Source of the DNA: Symbiodinium natans
Taxonomy: Eukaryota; Sar; Dinophyceae; Suessiales; Symbiodiniaceae
Reading direction: 5' to 3'
DNA length: 64,000 nucleotides
Assembly (NCBI GenBank): GCA_905221605.1
Contig: CAJNDS010001946.1
Location: 329,501 to 393,500, forward strand
Under the pieces are notes generated by a model. It was not told the origin of the DNA. It ran no database searches and was given only the letters and a program-made list of their open reading frames with translations. Made by a program: the position numbers and the translations under genes. Shown in pieces: positions 1 to 13,708 of this stretch (its first letter is position 1; every line of letters begins with the position of its first letter).

Positions 1-2204
1 ATGCCACCCCCTTCACTTTGCTCTTGTGTGCACTTGTGCAGGACTGGGCCAGGCTTCAGGCGTCCACCAAAGTGCATCGAAGGCATGCCAGCCAGAGCGG
101 GTTGGGAAGATGTTCGAGACCTTTGGGCTTGCGATCTTGTGCGGCTTGTTCTCTGTTCTCCAGATGACGAAATGCCGGCGGACCCAGAGCAGCAGTCCCC
201 AGAGGAGGCCTGTGGGTCGTTTTGGAGCAGCGTGTATCAGCGTGTTCTCCGCCCCCGGGCCCCCCGTGTCCTGCGGGCCGGGCAAGAATTCTTGACCCAT
301 GACCTTCTGTGCCTTGCTCTGGCAGGACTCGCGCTGGCTGGGTGCGGACTTTTCCGCAGCTGACCTGAAATCATGGCCGAATTGAGCCTTAAACGACCAC
401 CATAGCGCCTAGTGTTTTAGTGGTGCCAAATTCAGCTTCCACCTTCGCCGACACATCCTTGCTTCCTGCAAGTTGTGGCAGCTGTTTACAGCACTTCTGA
501 GGAAGTTGCCAGACCTGAAGATGCGGCATCAGAGGATTCAGAGACTTGGTCACGACTTGCAGAGACATGTTGGACTTCAGAGCGACAAAGCGGAGGAGTC
601 AGGGGATTTGCGCAGCGTGGAGGGGTGGAGGGCATTTTCCTTTCCGAGTGCACAATGTGAGTGCACAATGTGAGGCGGACACAGAATCGAGTCTACCGGC
701 TCTTTGAAATCTCCGCCTAAAAACGCAAAAGTCCGACTCTCCGACTCTCCTTGGTGCAAAGGAGAACAGCGAGAACAGCTTGGACAAGATGCGGCAGACC
801 GTTGCCGCGGCCAGGTTGGCAAAGAGAGGCGGGAATCGACGGTTGAAGAGCAAAGATGGGGTGATGTATTTGCACAGCATCTGCTAGGTACATTCATGCA
901 GAGGAGTCTAATATGCAACCGCTCAGCGAAGGAGGGTTTAACATGTAGCAGCTCAGCAGATGAGTATTGCAGTATGCTGTGATGCATGGCCCGTGCTCCT
1001 CAAAGGCTCGCGTGACACCCGCGAGAGCACTCGCAGCACCGCAAGAAGCATCTGGAAGCAACCGGATGAATCGACGTGGAGCCCCTTGCCTGCAACTCAT
1101 GATGTCAACATCGTGTGCTGCAGCGTCCGACGGCATCACGAGGTTATGTGCAGAGCATCAGCCGGGTGATCTTGCGCAGGGGCCCTGGAGGTGGAGTAGA
1201 GACGAGGAACCTGCCATAATTTTATTGCTAGGCGGCATGTCCGTCGCGCAGCCAGCGCAGGGGGGGTGGTGGTGGGGGGGCGTGGGGTGGTTTTTTTTTT
1301 TTTTTGGGGGGGGGTGGGGGGGGCAAGGGGAACGGGGGCCTCAGGCAGCATGTCCGTCGGACAACAAGCGCTCGCACTGTCGCTTCACCTGTGTTGCGTG
1401 TTGCTTGCCAGAGTTATCCTAGAGCTGGTGCCTATCGACTTAGCACGAGGCTCGTGAGGCTGATTGCAGGTGTGCCCAAAAAATTAAAAGGCCTGAATGT
1501 AGAGTTATCCTAGAACCCCCTCCGAAAAATCAAAACATGAAGGCCTATACCCCTGTGTGTCCCAAAACATCTACTCTAAACAGGCCTAGATCACAGCCAC
1601 CGGCAGCTTGAGGAGTCGGTGCATCGACCTCCAAGATTTCCAGGCGCAATCCTATAAACCGTCCCCACTGCAGCCACCAACGGGGCCTGCGCCATCACAG
1701 TACCCGCCAACCCTTGCACGACCAGAGCCACCCATGCAACCGCCACCAATGCAGCCACCAGCGGAGCCTTCGCTACCAGCGCCACCCGTGCAGCCACTGG
1801 TGCTGCAATCCCGAATGCAGGCCATGGGCCTTCGTATTGGGCTGCTCGAAGGGCAGCTTGCGTCTTGCCACAAGCAGGCGCCTTTGATGGATGAACAACA
1901 GCTGCAAGGCAACTTTGCTGTAATTCAGCGCCGCGCATTTCCATGTGAATCACGGGATCCGGGAAGCTGCTGTATTGCTGCGCGCTAAGAGGAGTTGCAT
2001 GGTGTAACTCCAGCGTGCCCCATTGGACTCACGGGACAAGTCAATTCGTGATACTTGTGGAGCTCCTGTACCCTTGCCCACCATGGAACTCTCAGAGTCC
2101 CCCCTACGAAACCTACCCTTCCTCCCACCCAGCAGGCGGCCAGCAGCTCCACCGTGGCCTCCTTCGACTTCACCAGAAGCGACGCAAGCACTTCGGGCGG
2201 TACG
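1..2204. other. Region without a recognised gene
   Basis: I recognise no gene family here. The stretch at 1261-1336 is a homopolymer-rich run of G and T (long G runs around a T15-type tract). The frame at 1608-1988 (+) reads as a Pro/Gln-rich segment followed by a more ordinary, helical-looking stretch. It could be an exon, but no ATG or clear splice pair supports it and I recognise no homologue. Short open frames elsewhere look like chance frames. Confidence 0.5.
1608..1988 (+). other. Pro-rich open frame, possible exon
   Basis: The 126-codon frame opens with a Pro-rich segment of repeated PP and MQPP-like motifs (residues about 20-65). It is followed by a segment rich in Leu, Gln and Met (about 66-110) that could form a helix. 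It begins at a TTG rather than an ATG and ends 0.2 kb before the 55-bp satellite. The composition looks more protein-like than the neighbouring frames, but I do not recognise it and cannot exclude chance. Confidence 0.2.
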
Positions 2205-4414
2205 CGTCGGCAAAGGCCCCAGCGTATGTCACGCCCTGTGTTTTCTTGCCGCAAATTTCACATGGCAAAGGCCCCAGTGTATGTCACGCCCTGTGTTTTT
2301 TTGTCGCAAATTTCACATGGCAAAGGCCCCAGCGTATGTCACGCCCGGTGTTTTTTTGACGCAGATTTCACATGGCAAAGGCCCCAGCGTGTGTCATGCC
2401 CTGTGTTTTTGTGTCGCAAATTTCACATGGCAAAGGCCCCAGCGATCCCTAGCGTACGTCACGCGCAGTGTTTTTTTGTCGCAAATTTCACATGGCAAAG
2501 GCCCCAGCGTATGTCACGACGCAAATTTCACATGGCAAAGGTCCCAGCGTATGTCACGCCCTGTGTTTTTTTGTCGCAAATTTCACGTGGCCAAGGCCCG
2601 AGCGGTGGCCCTGTTTTTTGTCGCAAATTTCACATGCTGGCAAAGGAGCAAAGGCCCCAGCGTATGTCACGCCCTGTGTTTTTGTCGCAAATTTCACATG
2701 GCACAGGCCCCAGCGTATGTCACGCCGGCGTATGTCACGCCCTGTGTTTTTTGTCGCAAATTTCACATGGCAAAGGCCCCAGCGTATGTCACGCCCTGTG
2801 TTTTGTTGTCGCAATTTCACATGACAAAGGCCCCAGCGTATGTCACGCCCTGTGTTTTTGTGTCGCAAATTTCACATGGCAAAGGCCCCAGTGTCTGTCA
2901 CGCCCTGTGTGTTTTTGTCGCAAATTTGACATGGCAAAGGCCCCAGTGTGTGTCACGCACTGTGTGTGTTTTGTCGCAAATGTCACATGGCAAAGGCCCC
3001 AGCGTATGTCACGCACTGTGTGTGTTTTGTCGCAAATTTCACATGGCAAAGGCCCCAGCGTATGTCACGCACTGTGTTTGTTTTGTTGCAAATTTCACAT
3101 GGCAAAGGCCCTGGCGTGTGTCACGGCCTGTGTTTTTTTTGTCGCAAATTTCACATGGCAAAGGCCCCAGCGTGTGTCGCGCCCTGTAGCAAACGCCCCA
3201 GCGTCAGCGTATGTCACGCCCTGTGTGTTTTGTCGCAAATTTCACATGGCAAAGATGGCAAAGGCCCCAGCGTATGTCACGCCTTGTGTTTTTTTGTTGC
3301 AAATTTCACATGGCAAAGGCCCCAGCGTATGTTACGCCCTGTGTTTTTTTGTCGCAAATTTCACATGGCAAAGGCCCCAGCGTGTGTCGCGCCCTGTGTT
3401 TTTTTGTCGCAAATTTCACATGGCAACGGCCCCATCGTCAGCGCATGTCACGCCGTGTGTTCTTTTTGTCGCAAATTTCACATGGCAAAGGCCCCAGCGT
3501 GTGTCACGCCCTGTGCAGAATTCACATGGCAAAGGCCCAGTCGTATGTCACGCCCTGTGTTTTTTTGTCTCAAATTGCACATGGCAAAGGCGCCAGCGTA
3601 TGTCACACCTTGTGTTTTCTTGTCTCAAATTTCACATGGCAAAGGCCCAGCGTTTGTCGCGCCCTGCTCTTTTCTGTCGCAAATTTCACCTGGCAAAGAC
3701 CCCAGCGTGTGTCACGCCCTGTGTTTTATTGTCGCAAATGTCACATGGCAAAGGCCCCAGCGTGTGTCACGCCCTGTGTTTTGTTTGTCGCAAATTTCAC
3801 ATGGCAAAGGCCCCATCGTCAGCGCATGTCACGCCGTGTGTTTTTTTGTCGCAAATTTCACATGGCAAAGGCCCCAACGTGTGTCATGCCTTGTTGTTTT
3901 TGTCGCAAATTTCACATGGCGGAGGCCCCAAGTATGTCACGCCGTGTGCGTGTTTTGTCGCAAATTTCACATGGCAAAGACCCCTATGTCACGCCCTGTG
4001 TTTTTTTGTCGCAAATTTTATGTCACGCCCTGTGCCTTTTCTCGCAAATTTCACATGGCAAAGATGGCAAAGGCCCCAGCGTATGTCACGCCCTGTGTTT
4101 TCTTGTGTCAAATTTCACATGGTAAAGGCCCCAGCGTATGTCACGCCCTGTGTTTTTTTGTCGCAAATTTCACATGGCAAAGGCCCCATCGTATGTCACG
4201 CACCGTGTGTGTTTTGTATATGGCAAAGGCCCAGCGTATGTCACGCCCTGTGTTTTTGTCTGTCGCAAATTTCACATGGCAAAGGCCCCATCGTATGTCA
4301 CGCCCTGTGTGTGTATGTGTTTGTCGCAAATTTCACATGGCAAAGGCCCCAGCGTATGTTACGCCCTGTGTTTTTTGTTGCAAATTTCACACGGCAAAGC
4401 CCCCAGCGTATGTC

Positions 4415-4500
<86 letters not shown>

Positions 4501-4523
4501 TTTCTCTCTGTGGGTGTGGGGGG

Positions 4524-4620
<97 letters not shown>

Positions 4621-5262
4621 GTCGCAAATTTCACATGGCAAAGGCCCCAGCGTATGTCACGCCCTGTGTGTTTTGTCGCAAATTTCACATGGCAAAGGCC
4701 CCAGCGTATGTCACGCCCTGTGTGTTTTGTCGCAAATTTCACATGGCAAAGGCCCCAGAGTATGTCACGCGCTGTGTGTGTTTTGTCGCAAATTTCACAT
4801 GGCAAAGGCCCCAGCGTATGTCACGCACTGTGTTTGTTTTGTTGCAAATTTCACATGGCAAAGGCCCTAGCGTATGTTACGGCCTGTGTTTTTTTGTCGC
4901 AAATTTCACATGGCAAAGGCCCCAGCGTATGTCACGCACTGTGTGTGTTTTGTCGCCAATTTCACATGGCAAAGGCCCCAGTGTATGTCACGCCCTGTGC
5001 TTTTTTGTTGCAAATTTCACATAGCAAAGGCCCCAGCGTATGTCACGCACTGTGTGTGTTTTGTCGCAAATTTCACATGGCAAAGGCCCCAGCGCATGTC
5101 ACGCCCTGTTTTTTTTTGGTCGGAAATTTCACATGGCAAAGGCCCTAGCGTAGATCATGCACTGTGTGGGTTTTGTCGCAAATTTTTCATGGCAAAGGCC
5201 CCAGCGTATGTCACGCCCTGTGTTTTTGTGTCGCAAATTTCACATGGCAAAGGCCCGTGTGT
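2205..5262 (+). repeat. 55-bp satellite array (family A)
   Basis: About fifty tandem copies of a unit of about 55 bp. Each reads GCAAATTTCACATGGCAAAG, then GCCCCAGCGTATGTCACGCC, then CTGTG and a T run ending in GTC. Unit length varies mainly in the T run (5-8 T) and by small deletions or duplications; the first regular spacing, 2251 to 2306, is 55 bp. Because 55 is not a multiple of 3, very long open frames cross the array by cycling through frames. They carry recurring His-Gly-Lys and Trp-Gln-Arg motifs and are by-products of the repeat, not genes. A dinucleotide block interrupts the array at 4419-4617. Confidence 0.95.
4419..4617. repeat. (CT)n-(TG)n microsatellite inside the satellite
   Basis: About 85 bp of CT repeats is followed by a short G-rich joint (4509-4527) and about 90 bp of TG repeats. 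The 55-bp satellite stops at the TCACGC of one unit and resumes with GTCGCAAATTT of another. The block therefore sits exactly at the T-run part of the unit, as if a T/TG stretch had expanded. Confidence 0.95.
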
Positions 5263-5384
5263 TGTTTTTTCGCTGCAGCTGTTTTTTTTCGGGGCCGCCC
5301 CGGTGAGTGGGTGGCCTGGCATGCGGCGTCCCCGCGCCCGCAGAAAAAGAAGAAAAAACAACAAAATAGCGCCCCTCCCTCCCG

Positions 5385-5386
5385 CG

Positions 5387-5436
<50 letters not shown>

Positions 5437-5492
5437 CCCGCTCCCGCTCTCCCGCTCCCGCTCTCCCGCTCCCGCTCTCCCGCTCCCCACAC
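5385..5492 (+). repeat. Poly-C tract followed by CCCGCT/CTCCCGCT repeats
   Basis: An almost pure C run of about 45 bp (to 5435) is followed by repeats of CCCGCTCTCCCGCT to about 5490. It lies just beyond the end of satellite A. The tract may be collapsed or mis-sized in the assembly. Confidence 0.9.
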
Positions 5493-5525
5493 CCGCAGCA
5501 AGAAGAAAAGGCGCTCAATCCCTGC

Positions 5526-5606
5526 AAGCTTCTTCAAAGCGCATGAATCCTTTCCAAGCCCATGATGCGAGCATTGTGTTTGCACTTGGGGTGGGGCGCA
5601 GCGTGA
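5526..5606 (+). repeat. Solitary diverged monomer of the G/C-hairpin repeat
   Basis: The sequence aagcttcttcaaagcgcatg, followed by AAGCCCATGATGCGAGCATT and GTGTTTGCAC, matches the monomers arrayed at 30.1-31.3 kb and 60.8-62.4 kb. Its G-rich part (TTGGGGTGGGGCGCAGC) is a decayed form of the G-run/CTGCG/C-run hairpin. This single copy shows that the family is dispersed and not only arrayed. Confidence 0.75.
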
Positions 5607-6032
5607 TTGCAGTTTCAGCAAGTGTCGCGCTGTCAGTGCTGGCTGATGGTTCTTTTTTCGTGAGTCGGCACCGGTGTCACTGGCGGCAGAGGGAGGGGGC
5701 GCCGCGCTCAGCGACCACTCTGCTCAGCGCAGCAACGCTCCGCCAGGGTCGGTGCGTCTGCGATGTCTGTGCGTATCTGTGTCTTTGCTCAAGGTGGGAG
5801 TTTTGCTGACTTCGCCTCTGGTGCTCCAGCCGGCACCTCCGGCTCTGTAAATGCCGGTGATGACTTTGGCGACTTCGTCAGCGGGGCGCCCAGTGTGAGA
5901 CCAGGGTGCCTTTCAGCACAGTACTTCCTCGTATCCAAGATCGCCTGATGGTGAATCGTAGTGAGGCGCCGGTGCAGCTGCGACCACAGCCCCAGCGCCG
6001 CAGAATCCGCAGGCTGACATGCCTCAACTGGA

Positions 6033-6130
6033 GGACATACAAACATACATACATACATGCATACATACAAACACACATACATACATCACATAATAGATGG
6101 ACACATATACACGTACATACACAAACATGC
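6033..6130 (+). repeat. (CATA)n-like microsatellite
   Basis: Imperfect tetranucleotide repeats of ACAT/ATAC type with interruptions. Confidence 0.9.
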
Positions 6131-6748
6131 ATACAGTACTGACAGAAAAACGCAACAAGGCCTAGAAGCATGTAAGGCTCCGCAACATTTTGATTCCCAT
6201 TGTTGTGGCTGCATGTTATGCGTGTCTACTGTACTGCGCACGTGAGGGATTCACATTCCGCATTTCCGGCGCTATTCCGCGACAAGCCCTGCGACAACTC
6301 GCGACAAGCCCGGCGACAGCTCATCCCAGCAGTTGCCCGTCCGTAACATAACCTTACACGACATCCATTTTGTTCAAGTGCAGTTTTGCATTTCGCCATG
6401 CCTCGGAACACGCCCAAAGATCTAGGGCGTTTAGGCCCCTACTCGTATAACTCTTGAACTCTGAAGTCAGAATGCAAACAAGAGTTTGAAACGAGCTGCC
6501 TTGGCAAAGGCTCAGAACAGGAACTGGGCATGCGTGTGAACGTGCACATATGGTCGCGCAGGCGATGCGTATTTACGGATCACTCCTTTTAGGCTCCTGG
6601 ACGGCTTCGTTTCATGCATCCATTCAAAGGGGATCTGCGTGTCAGCGGTTGTTCTGGGTATGCGCGTTTCTCGCCGCCGTGGAAGGTATACTGCTTTTCG
6701 AAAATGGGGTGGGTGGGTGGGGGGGGTGGGGTGGTGGTTGCATGTGCA

Positions 6749-6970
6749 ACACGCGAAAACCGTGGTATTTACAGTGTTTGCTGCGCCTCCTGACAGGTGC
6801 TGCCTCTTGCCTTCTGTGACGACCGTGCCCGGAATGGGTCCGTTTACCTGGGTGTTTGTGCATCAAGAGGCGAAAACGACGGTATTTACGGTGTTTTTGC
6901 TTGTTTTCACAAGGCCCGTTTTTGCCACGGTCTGTTTCGGCCCCTTGTCTTTTTTGGATGCTCCGTGTCA
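6749..6970 (+). repeat. Diverged duplication, copy 1
   Basis: This segment (from ACACGCGAAAACCGTGGTAT to the GTGTC near 6970) is repeated at about 7284-7505. The same landmarks occur in the same order: a CTCCTGACAGG(T/C)TGC block, GACCGTGC(C/T)CGGA, TTCACCTGGGT/TTTACCTGGGT, and CTTGTTTTC before CACGAGG/CACGGTC-like sequence. I see no plausible coding content. Internal sub-repeats of (C)GAAAACxxxGGTATTTAC occur too. Confidence 0.75.
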
Positions 6971-7283
6971 ACAGGCCCTGGAAGGCATTCTACTTTTGAA
7001 AATGGATGTGGGGGTGGGGGGTGGGGGTGGGAGCGGGGTGGGGTGGGGGGGAACGGACGAATGAATCACATGGCATTTGCAGCGTTTAAGGCGCTTCATC
7101 TCTACCAGGTTCCCATGCGCGTGATGGAACACTGCGTGGATTGCCCAAGAGGTCCTACTCTTAAGTCCTGCTCACTGCGGCGGTTTTTTGGTTTAGGTCG
7201 ACCGAATGAGCGACTGGCTAAATCCCGCGCCTCTCTAGGTAGCCTTGGGCGGGACATTAGCAAATTTGTGATAATTGGGCGGA

Positions 7284-7505
7284 ACACGCGAAAGCCATGG
7301 TATTGACTGGTTCCTTCACCTCCTGACAGGCTGCTTGTTGGCTTTGACTGCCGACCGTGCTCGGAGTGTGTCCGTTCACCTGGGTTGCTGTGCGTCAATC
7401 GCCGAACAGCATGGTATTTATAAGCAATTTCTGCTTGTTTTCCCACGACCCTTTTTTCCACGAGGTCATTGTCGGTCCGTTGCCTTTTTTTGATGTTTCG
7501 TGTCT
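7284..7505 (+). repeat. Diverged duplication, copy 2
   Basis: Partner of the copy at 6749-6970, in direct orientation and offset by about 535 bp. Sequence between the copies includes a G-rich run at 7008-7051. Confidence 0.75.
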
Positions 7506-8092
7506 CTGGGAACTTTTGGGCGGTCTTGCAAGTGTTTTCTGCGGTTTTTCACCTCCGTCCCACCAAAAAATGAGAGAAAAAAGACAACTTTTGGTTTTGC
7601 GCATTTTCGCACCGCACTCTCGCCTTCCAGACACTATTTGATGAAAATCGACCATTTTTGAAATGCTACGAAACCCCACGCAGGCCGATTAATTCGTGCT
7701 TTTTGCACTGGATGTTCTGTCTTCAACCATGTGATGCCCTGAAACCACGAAGTGTAAAAACTGCCTCTTAACCCATGCCTGCCACGCTTTTCCACGCATA
7801 CCACGATTTGTTTCTATGACATTTTTTGAGGCCGCAGTTGAAGGTTCATCAGAACTTTCGTGTGGCACTGTAGGGTTCAGGGATGTTCAGGGCTTGCAGG
7901 ACTGGCTGCTGCCGCCTCGGCGGTCAGCACAGGCTCGGAGGCGCGCGGGCCTGCGCTGCAAAAGCGCGGGCCTGCTGCCGCCAGGGGACGTCCAGGGTTT
8001 GGCCCTGCCCTGACCCATTTGCCCATCCTCCGCCCTCCATTCCCCGCCCCTCCACTCCCTACCCCTCTCCACCTCCCATCCACCACCCCCAT

Positions 8093-9170
<1,078 letters not shown>

Positions 9171-9519
9171 CCCTGCCTGCATCATGGGCCAAGAGTGCTG
9201 TGGCCTCCGTGGGAAGCAGGACCGGGACCTGATGCACGTGGAGCAGCAGACCGAAAAACGATGCAGATTTTTACATGTCTTTCTGGAAGCACACAATAGC
9301 AGCAATAACACATAGAATCATTGCACGGGCTCCGCGGTCCCGAAAGAATCTCGGCATAAAGTACAGACATGGTCTGGTGTGGCCTGTGCTTTCCAGGACG
9401 ACTCCTGGATCTCGGCTTCAAGGAGCATAGGGGAGCGCGCTCGGCTCGGCCGAGCTGGGCTGCTGCATACCCCTATGGGAAGGGGATGGATCAGGAGGGA
9501 AAGGATCTATGGGCTCCCT

Positions 9520-9800
9520 GAAGTTTAGGTCTCTTCCTTCCCATTTCCCCATGCAGGGTCAGGGTGTCAGCCTGAGGGCTCAGGGTTTTGAGGATTTGAG
9601 GGCTTGGGGTTGTAGGGTTCCTTTGTGCAGAAAGGGTTTGTAGGCCTTTGGCTCTAGGGTTTAGGCGTGGTGGGCTTTCTGTCAACCCGCCCAAAGGGAA
9701 AAAGCATCCCAAGCCCTAAAGCCCGGAGCGCAGAGCTCTGACCTTTGAAGCAGGTTTTGGGGTTCAGGGTCTGGTGCGAAGGGTTTAAGTTCGAGGCCTT
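9520..9800 (+). repeat. Degenerate telomere-like GGGTTTAG-rich sequence
   Basis: Many imperfect GGGTTT, AGGGTT and GGGTTTAGG words occur in loose succession. This resembles a decayed interstitial TTTAGGG array; similar stretches lie near 24540-24830 and 21860-22030. Confidence 0.5.
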
Positions 9801-9843
9801 TTTCGGAGTGTGTAGCATCAAGATGGAGCGAGCTGCAGGGAAC

Positions 9844-9849
<6 letters not shown>

Positions 9850-9899
<50 letters not shown>
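9850..9899. repeat. (AG)n microsatellite
   Basis: An uninterrupted AG run of about 50 bp. Confidence 0.97.
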
Positions 9900-9901
<2 letters not shown>

Positions 9902-10522
9902 TATAGTACATACAGCATATGTGTATATGTGTTATTTGTTGGTGTTTTTCCGACCCCCCTCGCCCTGCCCCGCACCATTGATCCACTGATCCACCCCACC
10001 CCTGTCTCCGAAGCAGCCCTGCGGCCCTGTGGTGCTTCGGCTACCCCAAGCTTACAAAACACCGACAGCCTCAGGTCGTCAGAACTCAGACAAGCTTGAA
10101 TTTTCCCGAAGTTCCCCAAACTTGAAGAACTATGGATGTTTGGGAACATTTTGAGCCTGTCGGTGTATTGATGGCTTGAGGCTTAACAAGTATAACAAGT
10201 CTTGGGAAAAATTCGAGCCGTGTGGTGCTTTACCTACCGGGTTCTTCAGGACCGGCTTCGAGGTGCGTGGTAGAAAGGGGCTTCTTCAAACTAGCGTGTT
10301 GATGCAGCTTTAGTGGGCATTAGTGAGTGAGTGATAGAAGGAGCCAGCTAAAGCAACGACACCATATTCTGGTCTATTTTCGAGAAGCAGCAAACCGGTT
10401 TGGGCTTCAGCTTCCGGGTCTGGGTTGAGTCATGGCGCATCTCCCCCCAACCGCACCCAGCAGGCCGCAGAACGACGATGTGGCGGATCTGGAGTTGGGA
10501 GTCGGTTCTTGGGTCCCAGCCA

Positions 10523-10614
10523 CAGCTTGACAAGCAGCACAGCTTGACAAGCAGCACAGCTTGACAAGCAGCACAGCTTGACAAGCAGCGCAGCTTGACA
10601 AGCAGCACAGCTTG
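10523..10614 (+). repeat. 17-bp tandem repeat
   Basis: Five and a bit copies of CAGCTTGACAAGCAGCA, starting at 10523, 10540, 10557, 10574, 10591 and 10608, nearly identical. Confidence 0.95.
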
Positions 10615-13596
10615 AGGCTCTATGCCATTATGCCCACCAAACCCAGTCGCTTCAGGCCAGGCGCCTCCGTCTCGCAAGAGGTCGGGAGCGCGAAGTCCTG
10701 GTCACGTCATGCAGAGCAGCCAGTCAAGACCAGAAGTGCCGACAAGCAAAACAGACAGTTTAAGCCAAACGCACCAAGAAGCAAACCAGCGAATCTAAGG
10801 CCGGACGATAAGAGAAAGCAGCAACACCGTGACTGCGCAAGTCATGGAAGCAAGAGACCGCGCGAGCTATCCTAAACCAAAGCTGCAACCTCAGCCAACC
10901 TCAACTCTCAAGATCACTCCAAGTTCTGATCGCCCCGGCCACTGTTCTCCTGAAGGGCAATTCCCGGAGCCACGCGCGAAGCTTGGGGAGGAAAACTGTG
11001 ATCTGATCTCGAAGGGGATACCCCAACAAGCAAAACAACCACGCAAGTTGAGCTTAAGGCCGGGCACAGCCATACTTAAGCACCAAATTGCCAAACCGGA
11101 AAACCCGGCCCTAAACCATCCCAAACCCTAAACCGCTGGGTTTGCCGGGGCCTATTCCTGCTCGGCGAACCCGCCAACTTGTCTCTTGAGCTGTTCGCGC
11201 CTTCTTGATTCTTGTCGTGCTTTGTGCGCTGTGTGACTTCTCGTGTTCCATGGCGCTTGCCGGGCCCGCGCGGAAAAGTCGCATAATAAAAAAGAGTCCC
11301 GACTTGTCGACTTGTTTAGTTCTGGGCACACTTCTGCAACTCTGGATGGCAGCGAAAGCTCGTACGATGGGTTAGGAAAGTCGGGCCATTGACGACACGA
11401 CATTCCATGAAGCAAGCTTGCGTAGCTTAAAAGAGCGGGGGATTTGGGGGAAGGGGCCATTTGCAAACACAAAGCTGTTCCTGTGTTTTGATAGAGGGCC
11501 AAGGGGGCCAGAGGACCGTGGGACAGAGGACGAAGGCTAAGAGGTCAAAGGAATGAAGCGCCGGAAGGGCTTCCGGGGTCGCCAACGTTACGGAAACCGA
11601 GCCACAGCCAACGATAGGAAAGAGGAAAGAAGAAGATGAAAACCCAAAAAAGCTCCTCATCCACCTCGCTAGAACCCGCGAGCTCGAATGGAGTAATGAG
11701 CTGCATCCGGGCCAGCCTCAGGCACGGAAGCGCTACAAGTAGACACAAGGTCGAAAAACTCCTGAGCCCACTTGTCCAAACCCTCCGGAACTGGCGTGGG
11801 GGGGAAGCCCTCTTCTGGCCCAAGCCCTAGCGCTTCATCCCTGTCATCGACGTTCATCATCACCTGAGAACAAACGTTCGGTTTCGAAGTTGAAAGCTTT
11901 GGGGGGGCTCCGAGATTTGGCTTCGCGCGGAGGGGGAAGGTGGGGGGGGGGGGGGTCGGGGGGTGGGTGAATTATATATATATATATATATGGGGTGTAT
12001 TTTATTAGTATTTTGTGCCCCTTTATTTCGTTCATTCGTTCATTAAAATCGCGCACTCACTTCGTGCACTTGCATTTTAGTTATCTTTTTCTCTTCATAG
12101 TTTTAATGTTTTTTTTTTTATACGGGCCAGTTATAATATTTTAGGCCCGTTCATACATTATATAATAACTGTGGTTCCCGCGCGAACAAAGGGGACCGCA
12201 GCCGCCTGGGAGGGGGTAGGGGGTGGGTACACTTCTTAGTGGCTCCCTAGACTTGGATCTACACGCCTCAGGCCTCCGGCCTCGGTGGATTTGCGCAAGT
12301 TTAATGCTGGTAAGCTGCTGGTACTAGTAGGTTGCTAGCATAGCATGGTTTGGCAGATTGACAGGCACATGCTCCGAACGTACTACATGCAAACACGCTT
12401 CTGACTTCTTGCGATAAAATGGTTGTTATAAAATCCCTCTCTCCTCCCCCCAATGAAGACAACACGGCGCCTACGGCGCAAAACGAAGCGTGTGGCACGA
12501 AGAAAAACTTCTCACCACCCAGGTCAACGCGGATTTGATGCTGTTTGCGGGTCGATCATCATCCTGAACGCAGCGTTCATTGGTTCGATGCTGAGGGCAT
12601 GGCGCCATGGAGACTAGGAGGACATGAAGTGGTAATTGTACCCAGGTGCCCAGGTGGAGTATGAAGCTGTGCATCCTGGACAACCAGAGTTGGGCTGGTG
12701 GTTGGCATGGCAGATCTTCTTCTGTGTCTGGGCTTGCATGGGCTTGCAGCCTTGTTGCAAACTTTGAAGCGACTAGGAAAGTCCCTTACAAGTCATGCAA
12801 CAGGGAATCCCCATTCAAATTCTGTAGTTGAAGTTGCGGGCCTGGTGGGAAGTTATTGCTTTGTTAGTCTTCGAGGTCTTGCCTACGTCGCTGAGCTCTG
12901 CTTGAGAGCCTTGGCTTCTCATCCACCTTAAATCAGCCTGGCCAGTGCAGCAATGCAGTCAAGCTCAATGCTGAGGAGTTTGCGGGCAAGGCAAGAACTT
13001 CTTCGGCACCTCAGATAGAATCAGACTCAAAAATTGCTGCCCCTTTTTCTGAACTTTCCCATTCGTCGGCGCCAGCCACTCCAATAGAATGCCATCCCGA
13101 CACGATCCTTGTTTGCGCGGCCAACTCAAAGATGAAACACCTTTGAATGACATGCCAAACAAGGCTGTGCACAACCAATGCTGCGCTGCTATCTTCCATC
13201 AAGACATGCCAGAATCAGGCTGCAAAAGGCAAGCAGCGGTCAAGTTAATGCCACTTGCACAAGGTTTTTCTACACCAGGTTGAAACATGCTTGAAATGAG
13301 TAATGTGGCTGCGCAGCTATGTATACAAACACACACACAGACAATCATACACGGTCGTGGCAAGATTGAGAGGTTGAATCCCAGAAATCTTGAGGCTTTG
13401 ATTTTTTCTTTTCTCCCTGTTTTGGTGGCGGCTTCCCCAGGGATCCCTAAAAAATGGTCAGTCTTGTGGTCCTCTTCCGCACCGCTCACACCGGTGGCCA
13501 GGCCCAGGCCGTGATGGGTGCACCCCATCCATCGATTGAATCTGTTGAGCCTACTTTCTCCCAAGAGCCGAGGGCAGTCGATGCGCGATGGGGAGG

Positions 13597-13598
<2 letters not shown>

Positions 13599-13686
<88 letters not shown>

Positions 13687-13708
13687 TCTCTCTCCATCTC
13701 TCTCTCCC
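13599..13708. repeat. (CT)n microsatellite
   Basis: About 83 bp of pure TC repeats followed by CCATCTCTCT-type variants. Confidence 0.97.

Noticed and set aside
2055-5148. Open frames of up to 989 codons through the 55-bp satellite
   Set aside because: The frames follow the repeat and cycle through all three phases with unit-length changes; poly-Ser/Leu and Cys/Val stretches come from CT and TG repeats. They are not genes.
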